From: UBA6115 sp050952935
GTDB lineage: Bacteria; Bacillota; Clostridia; Christensenellales; Aristaeellaceae
Reading direction: 5' to 3'
DNA length: 64,000 nt
NCBI GenBank assembly: GCA_050952935.1
Contig: JBMNLS010000002.1
Span: forward strand, 558,001 to 622,000
Positions 54,783 through 63,336 of the stretch are shown one piece after another (position 1 is the stretch's first letter; every line of letters begins with the position of its first letter). The notes beneath the pieces are model-generated. The model saw only the letters and a program-made list of their open reading frames with translations. It was not told the origin of the DNA and did not search any database. Position numbers and translations under genes: made by a program.

Positions 54783-56321
54783 TTATCCGACATCCCGTAA
54801 ATTATGACCAATGGCATGGGAGAGGATGTTCTCTTGCAGCATGTCTTCCTTGCGGATAATCTCGGCAACAACTGCACCCCGGCACATGACATAGATACGA
54901 TCAGACATGCCGATAAGCTCAGGCATGTCTGATGAAATCATCAGGATAGCGACACCCTGGGAGGCGATATCGTCAATCATTCGATATATTTCCGCCTTGG
55001 CACCCACATCAATTCCGCGGGTTGGCTCATCTAAAATGAGCAGGCAGGGCTCGGTTGCCATACATTTACCCAACACTACCTTCTGTTGGTTTCCACCAGA
55101 AAGGGTATTGGCCAACTGGTTGATACTGTTGCATGAGATGCTCAGTTCATCCACTGAGCGGTGCGCTAACTCTCGCTCTTTTTCACCACGAATGAAACCG
55201 GACTTGAACAGTTTGAAGAGAGAAGCCAGGGTGATATTGTGGGTAATATTCATATCCAGGATGAGCCCTTCCGCTTTACGATCCTCGGTCAAGTAAATCA
55301 TTCCGTGACGCACCAACACCTCTGGGGCTATTTTTCGCACCCTGGTACCTTGATACCATATTTTCCCATTGAAACTTCTGCGGTAGCCAAAGATGGACTT
55401 TGCCAGTTCCGTCCGCCCAGCGCCAACCAAACCACCTAAGCCAACAATTTCGCCCTTATTTACATGCAGGTCAATCGGCGCGGAATCTGGTTCCAGCTGT
55501 AGGCCCTCCACCTTCAGCACCGGTTCATTCCCAGGCACATGAATGTTATGATACATGGAATCCAACTTTCGCCCCACCATCATGCTTACGATGGTATCTG
55601 TCTGAAATTCTTCTCGAAAGATGGTGCCAATGTAACGGCCATCACGCAGGACACTGAGCCGATCACCCACTTGTTCGAACTCTTCTAATCGGTGAGAGAT
55701 GTAGATGATGGCGATGCCTTTTTCCCGCAGGCCGTTAATGAGACGAAAAAGAATGTTAATTTCCTTTTGTGTCAATGAAGAGGTTGGTTCGTCCATGATG
55801 ATGATACGGCATTGACTGGAAAGCACTTTGGCAATTTCAACAATCTGCATCTGCGCAGTGGACAGGTGCCTAACCAAAGTGTCAGCACGCACATCAATGC
55901 CCATCTCGTCCAACAGCACCTGCGCTTTTTTCTCCATTGCTTTTTTGTCCTTCAGCATCCCTTTTTTGATTTCCTTGCCGATGAAGATGTTTTCTGCAAT
56001 GGTCAGGTTGTCGCAGAGATTTAATTCTTGGTGAATAAAGCCGATACCAAGCGCCTGAGCGCTGCGCGGACCAAGGATCTGAACCTTTTCCCCCTCAATA
56101 AGGATTTCGCCATCATCCGGCGGGATTTCACCGCCCAAAATACGCATAAGCGTGGATTTGCCCGCTCCGTTCTCGCCTACTAAGATGTGAACCTCGCCTT
56201 TTTCCAAATCAAAATTCACGTTATCCAGTATACGAACAGTTGCGTTGCGTAGGGGTAAGCCGTAGGCATCAAAAATGTATTTGGTAATGCTGCGCATTTC
56301 CAGCAGCTTGTGGCCAGACAA
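54783..56321 (-). CDS. Rha/Lsr-like sugar ABC transporter, fused ATPase
   Basis: 512 residues from a TTG at 56321, chosen because AGGAGG (56336-56331) stands 9 bases upstream; a longer in-frame reading from 56363 would overlap the permease end. Domain 1 holds GENGAGKST and MDEPTSSL; domain 2 holds GLVGAGRTE, LSGGNQQKVVLGKCM and LDEPTRGIDVGAK. An extra stretch near the N-terminus (YIFDAYGLPLRNATVRIL) is unlike the three ATPases in the + strand locus. It serves two different permeases (56335, 57395), as in rhamnose and AI-2 importers. The activase gene follows 42 bases downstream. Confidence 0.9.
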   Translation of the reverse strand: MSGHKLLEMRSITKYIFDAYGLPLRNATVRILDNVNFDLEKGEVHILVGENGAGKSTLMRILGGEIPPDDGEILIEGEKVQILGPRSAQALGIGFIHQELNLCDNLTIAENIFIGKEIKKGMLKDKKAMEKKAQVLLDEMGIDVRADTLVRHLSTAQMQIVEIAKVLSSQCRIIIMDEPTSSLTQKEINILFRLINGLREKGIAIIYISHRLEEFEQVGDRLSVLRDGRYIGTIFREEFQTDTIVSMMVGRKLDSMYHNIHVPGNEPVLKVEGLQLEPDSAPIDLHVNKGEIVGLGGLVGAGRTELAKSIFGYRRSFNGKIWYQGTRVRKIAPEVLVRHGMIYLTEDRKAEGLILDMNITHNITLASLFKLFKSGFIRGEKERELAHRSVDELSISCNSINQLANTLSGGNQQKVVLGKCMATEPCLLILDEPTRGIDVGAKAEIYRMIDDIASQGVAILMISSDMPELIGMSDRIYVMCRGAVVAEIIRKEDMLQENILSHAIGHNLRDVG

Positions 56322-56334
56322 CTCTCTTTTCCTC

Positions 56335-57372
56335 CTACAGTTTACGGTTCTTGTACACTTCAAAAATGATGGCCAGAAGGATAATCAGACCCATCATCGG
56401 CTGATAAAGATAGATATTCACAGCCATAAGGTTGACAATGTTCTCCAATGTTTTAGTAATCAGAGCGCCAAAGAGACAGTTGATAACACTGGAGACGCCG
56501 CCAAAGAGCGATGTGCCGCCTACCACCGCCGCCGTGACAATTTCAAAGGTGTAATTAGCCCCGCCTAAATTGCTCTGTGCAGTGTTGACACGGATGGTCA
56601 GCAATACCGCAGCTAGGGCAACAAGTGTGGAATGAATGACATAGGTGGTCACATGCAATCGTGCAGTGTTAACACCCGATAACTGCGCCACTGCACGGTT
56701 GAATCCGAAGGCAGACAACTGTCTGCCATAGATGGTCTTATGCCGCAGAAAGTAGACTAGCACTACTACCAGCGCTGCGATGAATACATAGCTGGGCAGC
56801 CGGCAGAATTGGTCAATGAACTCATTTTCCTGCCAGGCCGCAGGAAGGGCCTTGTACAGCCCACCCAGCGGACGAAACATACCGATAGTCAACAGTTCGT
56901 CTGGCAATGGGTAAAAAGCATCACCCTTTCCGAAAATCTGTGCCACACCAAAAAGAACATAGCCTACCCCCAAAGTCGCGATGAATGCAGGCACCTTTAA
57001 AAACTGGATGATGGTACCATTGATGAGGCCGACTGTGGCACCCAACAGCAGTGTCAGCAAGACAGCGGGCCAAGCTGGAACCCCGTGCTTTAGAGTTAGA
57101 ATACCCAGAAAAATTGAACAAAGCCCCAACGTATAACCTAAGGACAAGTCAATGCCACCGGTGGTTAAAACCAACATCAGCCCCATACAAGCAACCACTG
57201 TGATGGCAGCCTGCTTGACAATGGTTAGCACATTGCGCACAGATAAAAATCTGTCGATGAACAGAGAAGAAAGTATAAACAAAAGTACGAAAATAACGAT
57301 ACTACCGTACTGTTTCACAAAATGTATGAAAAAAGGCTGCTGGATTGGGACTTTCTCAGCGGATTGCTGCAC
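56335..57372 (-). CDS. Sugar ABC transporter permease, second of two
   Basis: 345 residues, BPD_transp_2 family. The GLMLVLTTGGIDLSLGYTLG and VTAAVVGGTSLFGGVSSV segments are diagnostic. Compared with the other permeases here it has an insertion of about 25 residues before mid-protein (LGGLYKALPAAWQENEFIDQ). It is expressed after the permease at 57395 with a 22-base gap, and the two probably form a heterodimeric channel. Confidence 0.9.
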   Translation of the reverse strand: MQQSAEKVPIQQPFFIHFVKQYGSIVIFVLLFILSSLFIDRFLSVRNVLTIVKQAAITVVACMGLMLVLTTGGIDLSLGYTLGLCSIFLGILTLKHGVPAWPAVLLTLLLGATVGLINGTIIQFLKVPAFIATLGVGYVLFGVAQIFGKGDAFYPLPDELLTIGMFRPLGGLYKALPAAWQENEFIDQFCRLPSYVFIAALVVVLVYFLRHKTIYGRQLSAFGFNRAVAQLSGVNTARLHVTTYVIHSTLVALAAVLLTIRVNTAQSNLGGANYTFEIVTAAVVGGTSLFGGVSSVINCLFGALITKTLENIVNLMAVNIYLYQPMMGLIILLAIIFEVYKNRKL

Positions 57373-57394
57373 TTGTAAGGAACCTCCTCAGGGA

Positions 57395-58363
57395 TTATGC
57401 TTTGCCTGGTGCGAATTGGGCAGTTTTGCGCGTGCGATGTTGGCGGGTTGCCATAGATACCGCGACCACGGTAATGATGATGACACCCACCAGGATGTTT
57501 TGATAAAAGGAATGGACGGCCAACAGGTTCAAAATATTGCGAATGGAGCCTATGACCAGTGCTCCGACCATAACCAAAAGAATATTGCCCTCGCCACCGG
57601 ACATGCTGACTCCACCGATGATGCACGCGGCAATTGCGTCCAGCTGATAGGGTTCCCCTTGGGTTGGGTGGGCAGTATCCAACTGAGCAGCAAGCACCAC
57701 GCCCGCTGCCGCCGCGCAAAAGCCAGAAAGCGCAAATACAAACCATTTAATGTGCGCGGTATTCACCCCCGCATTCTTCAGCACCGTCTCATTGCCTCCC
57801 AGTCCGTAAATGTGTGTGCCAATGGGCAGCTTGCGGGTCAACAGAACGCCAAGAATGACAAAGAGCACCATAATATAGTTGGATACCGGTACACCCAGCA
57901 GGGCACCATTACCGATGAACACATAACTTTCCGGGAAACCGCCAAAGGATCGGCCATTGTTGAGCAAAAAGGAAGAACCTTGGGTGATCTGCCCCACCAC
58001 CAGGGTGGCGATGAAAGCGGGCACCTCCAGATAAGCGTGCAGCAAACCAGATACGGTGCCGATGAGAATCCCGGTCAGCAAAGCCGCCAGAACAGCGAGC
58101 AGCACAGGCACACCGCGCAACAATAGAAAACCGGTCAACATGCCGCAGAAGGTTACATTGCCACCCACGGACAGGTCAATACCCCGGGAGATAATGACCG
58201 GGGCAATACCTACTGCGCAGATGACAATGATGGAACACTGTCGCACTACATTGAGCAGGTTAGCTGGCTTGAGGAAATTGGGCACCATCGAACCACCAAT
58301 CAGGAAGGCGATGATAATTCCGACAACAGCAAACGCTGTTTTTTTTCTACCAATCAATGGCAT
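57395..58363 (-). CDS. Sugar ABC transporter permease, first of two
   Basis: 322 residues, BPD_transp_2 family with about ten membrane spans, marked by APVIISRGIDLSVGGNVTFC and AACIIGGVSMSGGEGNIL. It follows the binding-protein gene after a hairpin (58397-58421) and precedes the second permease. Two unlike permeases with one fused ATPase is the pattern of rhamnose and AI-2 (Lsr) systems. Confidence 0.92.
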   Translation of the reverse strand: MPLIGRKKTAFAVVGIIIAFLIGGSMVPNFLKPANLLNVVRQCSIIVICAVGIAPVIISRGIDLSVGGNVTFCGMLTGFLLLRGVPVLLAVLAALLTGILIGTVSGLLHAYLEVPAFIATLVVGQITQGSSFLLNNGRSFGGFPESYVFIGNGALLGVPVSNYIMVLFVILGVLLTRKLPIGTHIYGLGGNETVLKNAGVNTAHIKWFVFALSGFCAAAAGVVLAAQLDTAHPTQGEPYQLDAIAACIIGGVSMSGGEGNILLVMVGALVIGSIRNILNLLAVHSFYQNILVGVIIITVVAVSMATRQHRTRKTAQFAPGKA

Positions 58364-58396
58364 TTTTTACCCTCATGATTATAGGGGGGAAGAGAC

Positions 58397-58421
58397 GCCA
58401 GCAGGCAAAAAGCCTGCTGGC
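58397..58421 (-). terminator. Intercistronic hairpin after the binding-protein gene
   Basis: Perfect 10-bp stem, 58397-58406 with 58412-58421, loop of five A (T on the transcribed minus strand). It lies 14 bases past the binding-protein stop and ahead of the permease gene, probably stabilising or partly ending the message. Confidence 0.65.
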
Positions 58422-58434
58422 AGGAAAAACGAAC

Positions 58435-59355
58435 TTATTCAATGTTAGTGGCATCAAAGATTTGTGTACCGGCATCGATAAACTTCTCAACACCATCCAC
58501 TTCGCCTTTGAGCGCTTTCATCAAGTACTCAACACCCCAGGCACCGATCTTGTCCGGGAACTGTGCAACAGTGCCCAGAACCTTACCATCCTTGATCATT
58601 TGTACACCTGCATCGGAGCCGTCAAAGGAAATAATGACGACATTTTCAATGTCATTGTTCTGCAGCGCTTGCAAGATGCCAGGGAGCATATTGTCTGAGG
58701 CACAGAAAATGCCCTGAATGTCTGGATTGGCTTGGATCATATTTTCAGTAACCTGCATGGCCTTGTCAACTACCCAGTCACCAGGCTGCTCATTGATGAG
58801 CACAAGGCCGGTATCTTTGATACCTTCCTTAAAGCCGTCGGCACGATCATCACCTGCCTGAGAGCCATTAGCGCCGCGAACGATAATGACATTACCTTTA
58901 CCCTTAAGTTCTTCTGCCATGCGTTCACCCGCGCTCTTTCCGCCAGCAAAGTTATCCGTGGAGATAAAGGTTACATACAACTCTTCATTGCCTGCGGCGA
59001 CACCTTGATCCACCAGCACTACGGGGATGCCAGCGGCCTTTGCTTTCTGCAACACTTGGATGCTGGCATTGGCGTCCATGGGGTTGAGAACCAAGCCATC
59101 AACCCCCTGGTTGATCAAGTCCTCAATCTGGTTAACCTGGGTGGCCACCGCAGTTTGACTTTCTGCGAGTACCCCTACAAAGGTATCGCCGTTGGCTTCC
59201 ACAGCGCTCTTGATAGCGTTGTAGAGGCTCAATTGGAAAGCGTCGTTGGTGATAGTCTTCGTGCTGTAACCGATAGTTATCTCCTCAGCTAAGGCAAGGG
59301 AGGTTACAACAAGTAGAAGGGCAAGTACAATTAGTAGAGAAACAATGCGTTTCAT
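58435..59355 (-). CDS. Sugar-binding protein of the ribose/Lsr type
   Basis: 306 residues, first gene of the minus operon. The leader MKRIVSLLIVLALLLVVTSL ends ALAEE with no lipobox Cys. The mature part begins TIGYSTKTITNDAFQLSLYN and has DGLVLNPMDANASIQVLQKA, the DDRADGFKEGI segment and IISFDGSDAGVQMIKDGKV, all in Peripla_BP_4 positions. A strong AGGAGGTG precedes the ATG. It should deliver ligand to the two permeases that follow. Because the operon ends with a glycyl radical enzyme, the ligand may be a polyol, deoxysugar or similar compound degraded anaerobically; this is inference. Confidence 0.92.
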   Translation of the reverse strand: MKRIVSLLIVLALLLVVTSLALAEEITIGYSTKTITNDAFQLSLYNAIKSAVEANGDTFVGVLAESQTAVATQVNQIEDLINQGVDGLVLNPMDANASIQVLQKAKAAGIPVVLVDQGVAAGNEELYVTFISTDNFAGGKSAGERMAEELKGKGNVIIVRGANGSQAGDDRADGFKEGIKDTGLVLINEQPGDWVVDKAMQVTENMIQANPDIQGIFCASDNMLPGILQALQNNDIENVVIISFDGSDAGVQMIKDGKVLGTVAQFPDKIGAWGVEYLMKALKGEVDGVEKFIDAGTQIFDATNIE

Positions 59356-59386
59356 GGGACACCTCCTATTTATAAATTGTTATTAT

Positions 59387-59416
59387 ATTGTACCATGTTC
59401 GCTCTTCCTTATGCAA
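59387..59416 (-). promoter_or_regulatory. Promoter of the importer-glycyl radical enzyme operon
   Basis: On the minus strand, TTGCAT (59416-59411), 18-bp spacer, TACAAT (59392-59387). The -35 is part of ATGCAAGCAT (59411-59420), an inverted ATGC/GCAT arrangement that could bind a regulator. Confidence 0.55.
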
Positions 59417-59484
59417 GCATACGATATCTTGATTTTTTTAATCCGGGGTGAGATTTGAAATACAAAAACAACGCAAAAATATAC

Positions 59485-59513
59485 TTGATTCAGGGTGTTT
59501 TTTTGATTAATAT
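59485..59513 (+). promoter_or_regulatory. Promoter of the aminopeptidase-peptide importer operon
   Basis: TTGATT (59485-59490), 17-bp spacer, TAATAT (59508-59513). It diverges from the minus-strand promoter about 70 bases to the left. An AT palindrome overlaps its -10 and start. Confidence 0.5.
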
Positions 59514-59533
59514 AAAAAATACATATTTTTTAT
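59512..59533. promoter_or_regulatory. AT-rich 10-bp inverted repeat at the transcription start
   Basis: ATAAAAAATA (59512-59521) and TATTTTTTAT (59524-59533) with a 2-base centre. The position over the -10 and expected start suits a repressor operator. In this AT-rich stretch chance cannot be excluded. Confidence 0.35.
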
Positions 59534-59573
59534 GTGTGTTTTCTAAGACAGTTCAGTGGGGAAGGGATCAAAG

Positions 59574-60557
59574 ATGCGGAATTTGGAAATGGCTAAAGGA
59601 GCCCATACATTGATTAATATCTGCGCCAAGGTAAAGCCGGGGGAGCAGGTTTTGGTGATAACTGAACAGAGCATGCTATCCATTGCTGAGAGCTTAGTAT
59701 CCACTGTGTATGGAGCAGGGGCTGAGGCTACATTGATGGTAATGACCCCACGCCAAGTGAATGGTCAGGAGCCGCCGATGAGTGTGGCCCAGGCCATGAA
59801 GGCCAGCGATGTATTTTTCTGTGTGGTGAACCGCTCTATCACCCATACCCAGGCGGTTAAACAGGCTGTAGCCGCAGGAAGCAGGGGGCTGGTGTTGACC
59901 CAGTTTTCAGAGAAAATGATGATACAGGGCGGCATGACGGCTGACTTTGTCGCTGCAGCCCCATTGTGCAAGGCCATGGCCAAGGCGCTGGCCGGGGCTG
60001 AGGCAGTGCATCTCACCACGCCCCAGGGAACTGACCTGCGCTTTTCCGCCCGCGGCCGGCGTGGCAACGCCCTGTATGGGCTGGTTGAACCGGGGGAGTT
60101 TTCCACCGTGCCCACCATTGAAGCAAATGTATCACCCCTTGAGGGCAGCGCCAATGGGGTGATTGTGGCGGATGCCAGCATTCCGTATCTGGGAATCGGT
60201 CTGTTGGAGGAGCCGGTGGTCTGCCGGGTGAAGGACGGTTTTATCACTGATATTTCAGGCGGCAGACAGGCAGAGGTGCTCAAACAGGACTGGGCATCTC
60301 ACAACGATCCGAATGTGTATAACATTGCGGAGATGGGTGTGGGGCTCAACCCCCAGTGCCGTTTCATCGGCTTTATGCTGGAGGATGAGGGGGTGATGGG
60401 CTCGGTGCATATTGGCACAGGCACCTCTATCACCCTGGGCGGCACGGTGCAGGCTGCCTGCCATTATGACCTTATTATGACCGGAGCTACCATTGTGGCG
60501 GATGGCAAAACACTGCTGAAAGACGGCATCCCCAATACTCAGGCCCTGGGTTTATAA
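59574..60557 (+). CDS. M29-type aminopeptidase-like protein
   Basis: 327 residues. It resembles the COG2309/M29 leucyl aminopeptidase group, also related to NicX-like dioxygenases: N-terminal KGAHTLINICAKVKPGEQVL, then TTPQGTDLRFSARGRRG, and a C-terminal EMGVGLNPQCRFIGFMLEDE with MGSVHIGTG, where metal-binding Glu and His residues lie. ATG 59574 follows GAAGGGA by 7 bases; a GTG at 59556 is upstream in frame. It stands 21 bases before the peptide-binding-protein gene, so it probably trims peptides brought in by that importer. Peptidase activity is likely but not proven by motif. Confidence 0.75.
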   Translation: MRNLEMAKGAHTLINICAKVKPGEQVLVITEQSMLSIAESLVSTVYGAGAEATLMVMTPRQVNGQEPPMSVAQAMKASDVFFCVVNRSITHTQAVKQAVAAGSRGLVLTQFSEKMMIQGGMTADFVAAAPLCKAMAKALAGAEAVHLTTPQGTDLRFSARGRRGNALYGLVEPGEFSTVPTIEANVSPLEGSANGVIVADASIPYLGIGLLEEPVVCRVKDGFITDISGGRQAEVLKQDWASHNDPNVYNIAEMGVGLNPQCRFIGFMLEDEGVMGSVHIGTGTSITLGGTVQAACHYDLIMTGATIVADGKTLLKDGIPNTQALGL

Positions 60558-60578
60558 TAGTTAGAGGAGGAAAACAAG

Positions 60579-62288
60579 ATGAAAAAGGCCGTATCTCTGT
60601 TGCTGGCAATGATGTTGCTTGTAGGGCTGATGCCCCTAGCATTGGCTGAGGGCAGCGGCACATTGAAACTGGTGACCAGTGATGACTTGGAAACCATGAA
60701 CCAACACCTCTATAAATTCGGCAATACCCGTACCTTTCTGCAAATGGTGGGCGGTGCGCTCTACCGGGTCGCCCCAGGTGAAGAAGGGAATGGCTACCGG
60801 TTGATAGCCGAGTATGCCGAATCAGACCCCCAGAAAATGGATGAGGAAGGCTTTGTCTGGCGTATCAAGGTAAAGGATGGCATGAAGTGGGCCAATGGGG
60901 AACCGCTGACAGCGGAGGATTTCGCCTATTCCCTGAAGATGTTGTTTGATCCGCTGCTGGTTAACCGGCGTTACAATGTGCCGGAGGAGAGCAATATCTT
61001 TATCAAAAATGGCGCTAAATACTTTGCCAATGAGCCTGGGATCACCTGGGACGATGTGGGCGTTAAGGTGGTGGAGAACAACACCCTTGAGCTGACACTG
61101 GAAAAAGCGGTTGATATGGGGTCGGTGAAGTATTGCTTTACAGGCGCAACGACCATGCCTGTATACCAGCCATTGTACGATGGCAACATGAATGAAGAGA
61201 AGACTGAGACCAAGTACGGCACCTCTGTTGAGCGCTATATGTCCAGCGGTCCCATGATGCTAACAAGTTGGACCAGCGGCACCGAGTTCAGCGCGGTGCG
61301 CAACCCCTATTATCCGCTTCAAGATTTAATTTCTTTGGAGGCGGTTGAATTTACCGTAGTGCCCGACCGGGGGACGGCCCTTCAGCTGTTTGAAACAGGC
61401 GCTGTTGACTCCGCCACCTTATCGGTAGCAGACTTGGAGCAGTATAGAGACGATCCCAGGGTTATCATGGTGAAGAGCGACGCGTCCACCTGCCTGGGCA
61501 TTAACCTCATCAGTGAGGAGAACCCTGCGCTGGGCAACAAGAGCTTCCGCCAGGCGCTATATTATGGCGTTAACCGTGAGGAAGCGGCCAAGATCGCCAA
61601 CGCCGATCCGGTGACCTGGTATATTTCAGCCGGCTATATCTCTGATTTGGGCAGTGGCCTGTCCTATAGAGATACGCCTGAAGCCAAAGCTTATTTGCCT
61701 GAAAACCATGGCTATAACCCGGAAAAAGCCAAAGCCTTGTTTGAACAGGCCTTGAAGGAGCTGGGAGTGGACAAGGTTTCTTTTCAGCTGCTCTACCAAG
61801 ATGGCACTAGCTCAAGAAAGCCTGTGAGCGAATACTTGCAAAGTGCCTGGCCCAAGCTGTTTGGAGAGGATAAACTGTCCATTTCCCTGCAAGCCGTGCC
61901 CGCAAACCAGTTGTCCGAACAGTACCGGGACCATATCAACAACAAAAACTCTTTCCAGACGGGTTGGATTGCCTCCCGCTACAATTTGCTTGACCCTGCC
62001 AGTGCGCTGAGTGAGTGGAGCGCCAAAGGTCACCGCAAAAAGATCCCTTACTACTCAGAGGAATTTACGGCCGTGTTTGATGATTTGGTAGCTACCTCTC
62101 TGGAGGACATTCAGGCGCGTATTGAGAAAACCGCCAAGGCAGAGGCCATCATGCTGGACGACGCACCGATGATTCCCATTTATGAGGAAAATTCCTACAC
62201 CATCGTGTCAGACAGAGTTCACCTGGCCTTCAATGAATACAATGGGGTTTTGGGCATGGGCTGGATATTTGCCCAAATTGAGAAATAA
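60579..62288 (+). CDS. Family 5 extracellular solute-binding protein, peptide importer
   Basis: 569 residues. The leader MKKAVSLLLAMMLLVGLMPL ends ALAEG without a lipobox. SBP_bac_5 features include MKWANGEPLTAEDFAYSLKM near residue 110, VPDRGTALQLFETGAVDSAT, and KSFRQALYYGVNREEA, the conserved region where the N-terminal residues of bound peptides are usually held. AGAGGAGG precedes the ATG. It is encoded with an aminopeptidase-like protein and the DppB/DppC-type permeases, so the ligand is most likely a peptide. Confidence 0.92.
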   Translation: MKKAVSLLLAMMLLVGLMPLALAEGSGTLKLVTSDDLETMNQHLYKFGNTRTFLQMVGGALYRVAPGEEGNGYRLIAEYAESDPQKMDEEGFVWRIKVKDGMKWANGEPLTAEDFAYSLKMLFDPLLVNRRYNVPEESNIFIKNGAKYFANEPGITWDDVGVKVVENNTLELTLEKAVDMGSVKYCFTGATTMPVYQPLYDGNMNEEKTETKYGTSVERYMSSGPMMLTSWTSGTEFSAVRNPYYPLQDLISLEAVEFTVVPDRGTALQLFETGAVDSATLSVADLEQYRDDPRVIMVKSDASTCLGINLISEENPALGNKSFRQALYYGVNREEAAKIANADPVTWYISAGYISDLGSGLSYRDTPEAKAYLPENHGYNPEKAKALFEQALKELGVDKVSFQLLYQDGTSSRKPVSEYLQSAWPKLFGEDKLSISLQAVPANQLSEQYRDHINNKNSFQTGWIASRYNLLDPASALSEWSAKGHRKKIPYYSEEFTAVFDDLVATSLEDIQARIEKTAKAEAIMLDDAPMIPIYEENSYTIVSDRVHLAFNEYNGVLGMGWIFAQIEK

Positions 62289-62376
62289 GTCATTCCTTTG
62301 TTGCTTTGGGCCGAAGGTGTGGCGTGAAGCCCTCCTTCGGCTCATCTGCCATTATGGTGAAGGGGGGGGAGAGGCT

Positions 62377-63336
62377 TTGCTCAAATATTTCTTTAAGCGT
62401 CTGATCGCACTGGCCATTACGCTGTTTATCATTCTGACGGCGGCTTTTCTGGTGATCCGTTTGATGCCGGGCTCCATCTATGATGATATCAACAACCTTT
62501 CCCCGGATATGCTCGCGGTGCTTGAAGCCAAATATCACTTTAATGAGCCGCTGCTCACCCAGTATCGCTATTTCCTGGAGGATATCGTGTTCCGAGGCGA
62601 CTGGGGCACCTCCATTGCGGTGCAGCCCAAAGCCCCTGTATGGGAGGTGCTTACCACGCGCATTCCCATCTCTCTTCAACTGAACATTATTTCCTTAATC
62701 ATTTCACTTCCGATTGGAATGCTGGCGGGCATTTTCGCCGCGCTGTTTAAAAAGACACGGGTGGACAACGCTATTTCCTTTATTGTGGTGTTGTTTATTT
62801 CGGTTCCCTCTTTCATCTTTGCTACTATCCTGCAGTATTTTCTGGCTTTTCGTTTGGGCTGGTTTCCCATCATCTATCAGCCCAACGCTGCAGGCAATGT
62901 CAAAGCCATGAGCATGGTGCTGCCCATCATGGCGTTGTCCTTTGGGCCAATCGCCCGCGTGACCCGGTATCTGAGGGGAGAGTTGATTGAGAACCTCAGC
63001 TCCGAATATATGCTGCTGGCCCGCACCAAGGGGCTCACCCGCTTTCAGGCCACGCTGCGCCATTCACTGCGCAACTCCTTGGTGCCGCTTGCCAACATCA
63101 TCATCCCCATGTTTACTAATATTCTGACCGGTTCCTTGGTAGTTGAGCAAATTTTCTCCATCGCGGGTGTGGGTGGTCTTCTTGTCAAGTCCATCAACGC
63201 ATCTGATCACCCCCTCACCATTGCCATTCTGATCTTCTATTCTTTTGTATCGCTTCTCACTATCCTGATTGTGGACCTGAGCTATGGCGTGATTGATCCC
63301 CGGGTGAGGATTGGAGGTGGCAAGCATGATGCGTAA
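62377..63336 (+). CDS. Peptide ABC transporter permease, DppB/OppB type
   Basis: 319 residues from a TTG at 62377, the first credible start after GGGGGGGAGAGG; earlier in-frame codons lie in the binding-protein gene. Six membrane segments, the N-terminal LKYFFKRLIALAITLFIILT with AAFLVIRLMPGS, and the EAA-type loop YMLLARTKGLTRFQATLRHS are typical of DppB. It forms the import channel with the permease encoded next, whose start overlaps its end by 11 bases. Confidence 0.88.
   Translation: MLKYFFKRLIALAITLFIILTAAFLVIRLMPGSIYDDINNLSPDMLAVLEAKYHFNEPLLTQYRYFLEDIVFRGDWGTSIAVQPKAPVWEVLTTRIPISLQLNIISLIISLPIGMLAGIFAALFKKTRVDNAISFIVVLFISVPSFIFATILQYFLAFRLGWFPIIYQPNAAGNVKAMSMVLPIMALSFGPIARVTRYLRGELIENLSSEYMLLARTKGLTRFQATLRHSLRNSLVPLANIIIPMFTNILTGSLVVEQIFSIAGVGGLLVKSINASDHPLTIAILIFYSFVSLLTILIVDLSYGVIDPRVRIGGGKHDA

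Noticed and set aside
57152..58126. + strand frame of 324 codons opposite the two permease genes
   Set aside because: Antisense to conserved permease sequence, and its reading is Gln/His/Asn-rich without family motifs.
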